From: Streptomyces sp. GESEQ-35
Lineage (GTDB): Bacteria; Actinomycetota; Actinomycetes; Streptomycetales; Streptomycetaceae
Length of the DNA stretch: 64,000 nucleotides
Assembly (NCBI RefSeq): GCF_017948485.1
Contig: NZ_JAFFSX010000015.1
Span: 124,001 to 188,000, forward strand
Direction of reading: 5' to 3'
The translations under genes and the position numbers were made by a program. The notes under the pieces are model-generated. The model was given only the letters and a program-made list of their open reading frames with translations. It did no database searches and was not told the origin of the DNA. This document shows positions 63,958 to 64,000 of this stretch, piece by piece (the stretch's first letter is position 1; the number at the start of each line of letters is the position of its first letter).

Positions 63958-64000
63958 ATGACCATGCAATCCGCTGTGCGACGCCGCCGCGCGCTCGCCG
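63958..64000 (+). CDS. Start of a gene, cut by window end
   Basis: ATG at 63958 opens MTMQSAVRRRRALA, the basic start of a signal or lipoprotein-type leader, and runs off the window. TAGCCT ends six bases before the ATG, the leaderless pattern. In related genomes a DUF2771 lipoprotein follows this MFS gene, which would fit. Confidence 0.5.
   Translation, partial: MTMQSAVRRRRALA

Noticed and set aside
1..64000. CRISPR arrays, tRNA or rRNA genes, insertion sequences, attachment sites
   Set aside because: No regularly spaced repeats, cloverleaf-forming sequences ending in CCA-like tails, transposase motifs or integrase genes were recognised on reading the window.

Overview
The window is chromosomal DNA of a Streptomyces. 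Base composition is very GC-rich with strong third-position GC bias, GTG and TTG starts are common, many genes carry a TAnnnT box six or seven bases before the start codon (leaderless transcripts), TTA codons are almost absent, and hallmark families are present: an iron regulator identical in design to DmdR1, XRE/DUF5753-DUF397 pairs, PAS/GAF proteins, DUF3027, DUF2530 and an RsrR-type Rrf2 regulator. Gene order (dmdR1, SIS protein, citrate synthase, pdxH, acyl-CoA carboxylase operon, serC, DUF3027, MFS) looks like a conserved core segment. From memory of S. coelicolor it corresponds to roughly SCO43xx-SCO44xx in reverse; this was not checked by alignment.

Layout. 1-6.2 kb: a partial XRE-type regulator, a primase/polymerase-like protein, an ABC exporter pair, a PAS-PAS-GAF sensor and a GNAT acetyltransferase. 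6.4-12.4 kb: dmdR1, an alpha/beta hydrolase with two TTA codons and no serine nucleophile, a SIS protein, a VOC protein, a possible small-RNA/micro-ORF locus (10.06-10.29 kb), citrate synthase and pdxH. 12.4-22.5 kb: an eight-gene tightly overlapping minus-strand operon for acyl-CoA activation, dehydrogenation, biotin-dependent carboxylation and hydration, with an AtuA-family protein; it ends in its own TetR gene and has a palindromic operator before its first gene. 22.6-28.5 kb: a DMT transporter, a Tat-exported protein, a MarR/azoreductase/nitroreductase group sharing an operator motif, and an rsrR-nmrA pair with a perfect 11-3-11 operator.

28.5-41.7 kb: a large FAD/Fe-S dehydrogenase, serC, a cupin, a DrrAB-like ABC exporter with its TetR regulator, a PPOX protein, an anchored propeller-like protein, an SGNH hydrolase, a deleted Uma2 gene, an XRE-DUF397 pair and an aldo/keto reductase. 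41.8-49.6 kb: a leaderless 29-residue membrane microprotein, ThpR, GNAT, a MarR-MFS operon, a ribbon-helix-helix-like protein, an NCS2 purine permease, DUF2530 and a CtpE-like P-type ATPase.

49.6-61 kb is the most variable part: three tandem secreted paralogs with a duplicated structured leader, a decayed/intact pair of small unknown genes, a large sacsin/Hsp90-type GHKL ATPase, a LuxR-GNAT pair with a TTA codon, a small secreted protein, a fragment of an XRE-type regulator, a secreted alginate-lyase-family protein and OsmC. The window closes with DUF3027, an MFS protein and the first codons of another gene.

Two repeat families cross the window: a terminator-like hairpin element of about 40-60 bp, mostly at gene 3' ends (six copies), and the 12-bp palindrome CACGCGCGCGTG, found seven times inside genes in different reading frames. 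No rRNA, tRNA, CRISPR array, insertion sequence or recognisable antibiotic cluster was seen.
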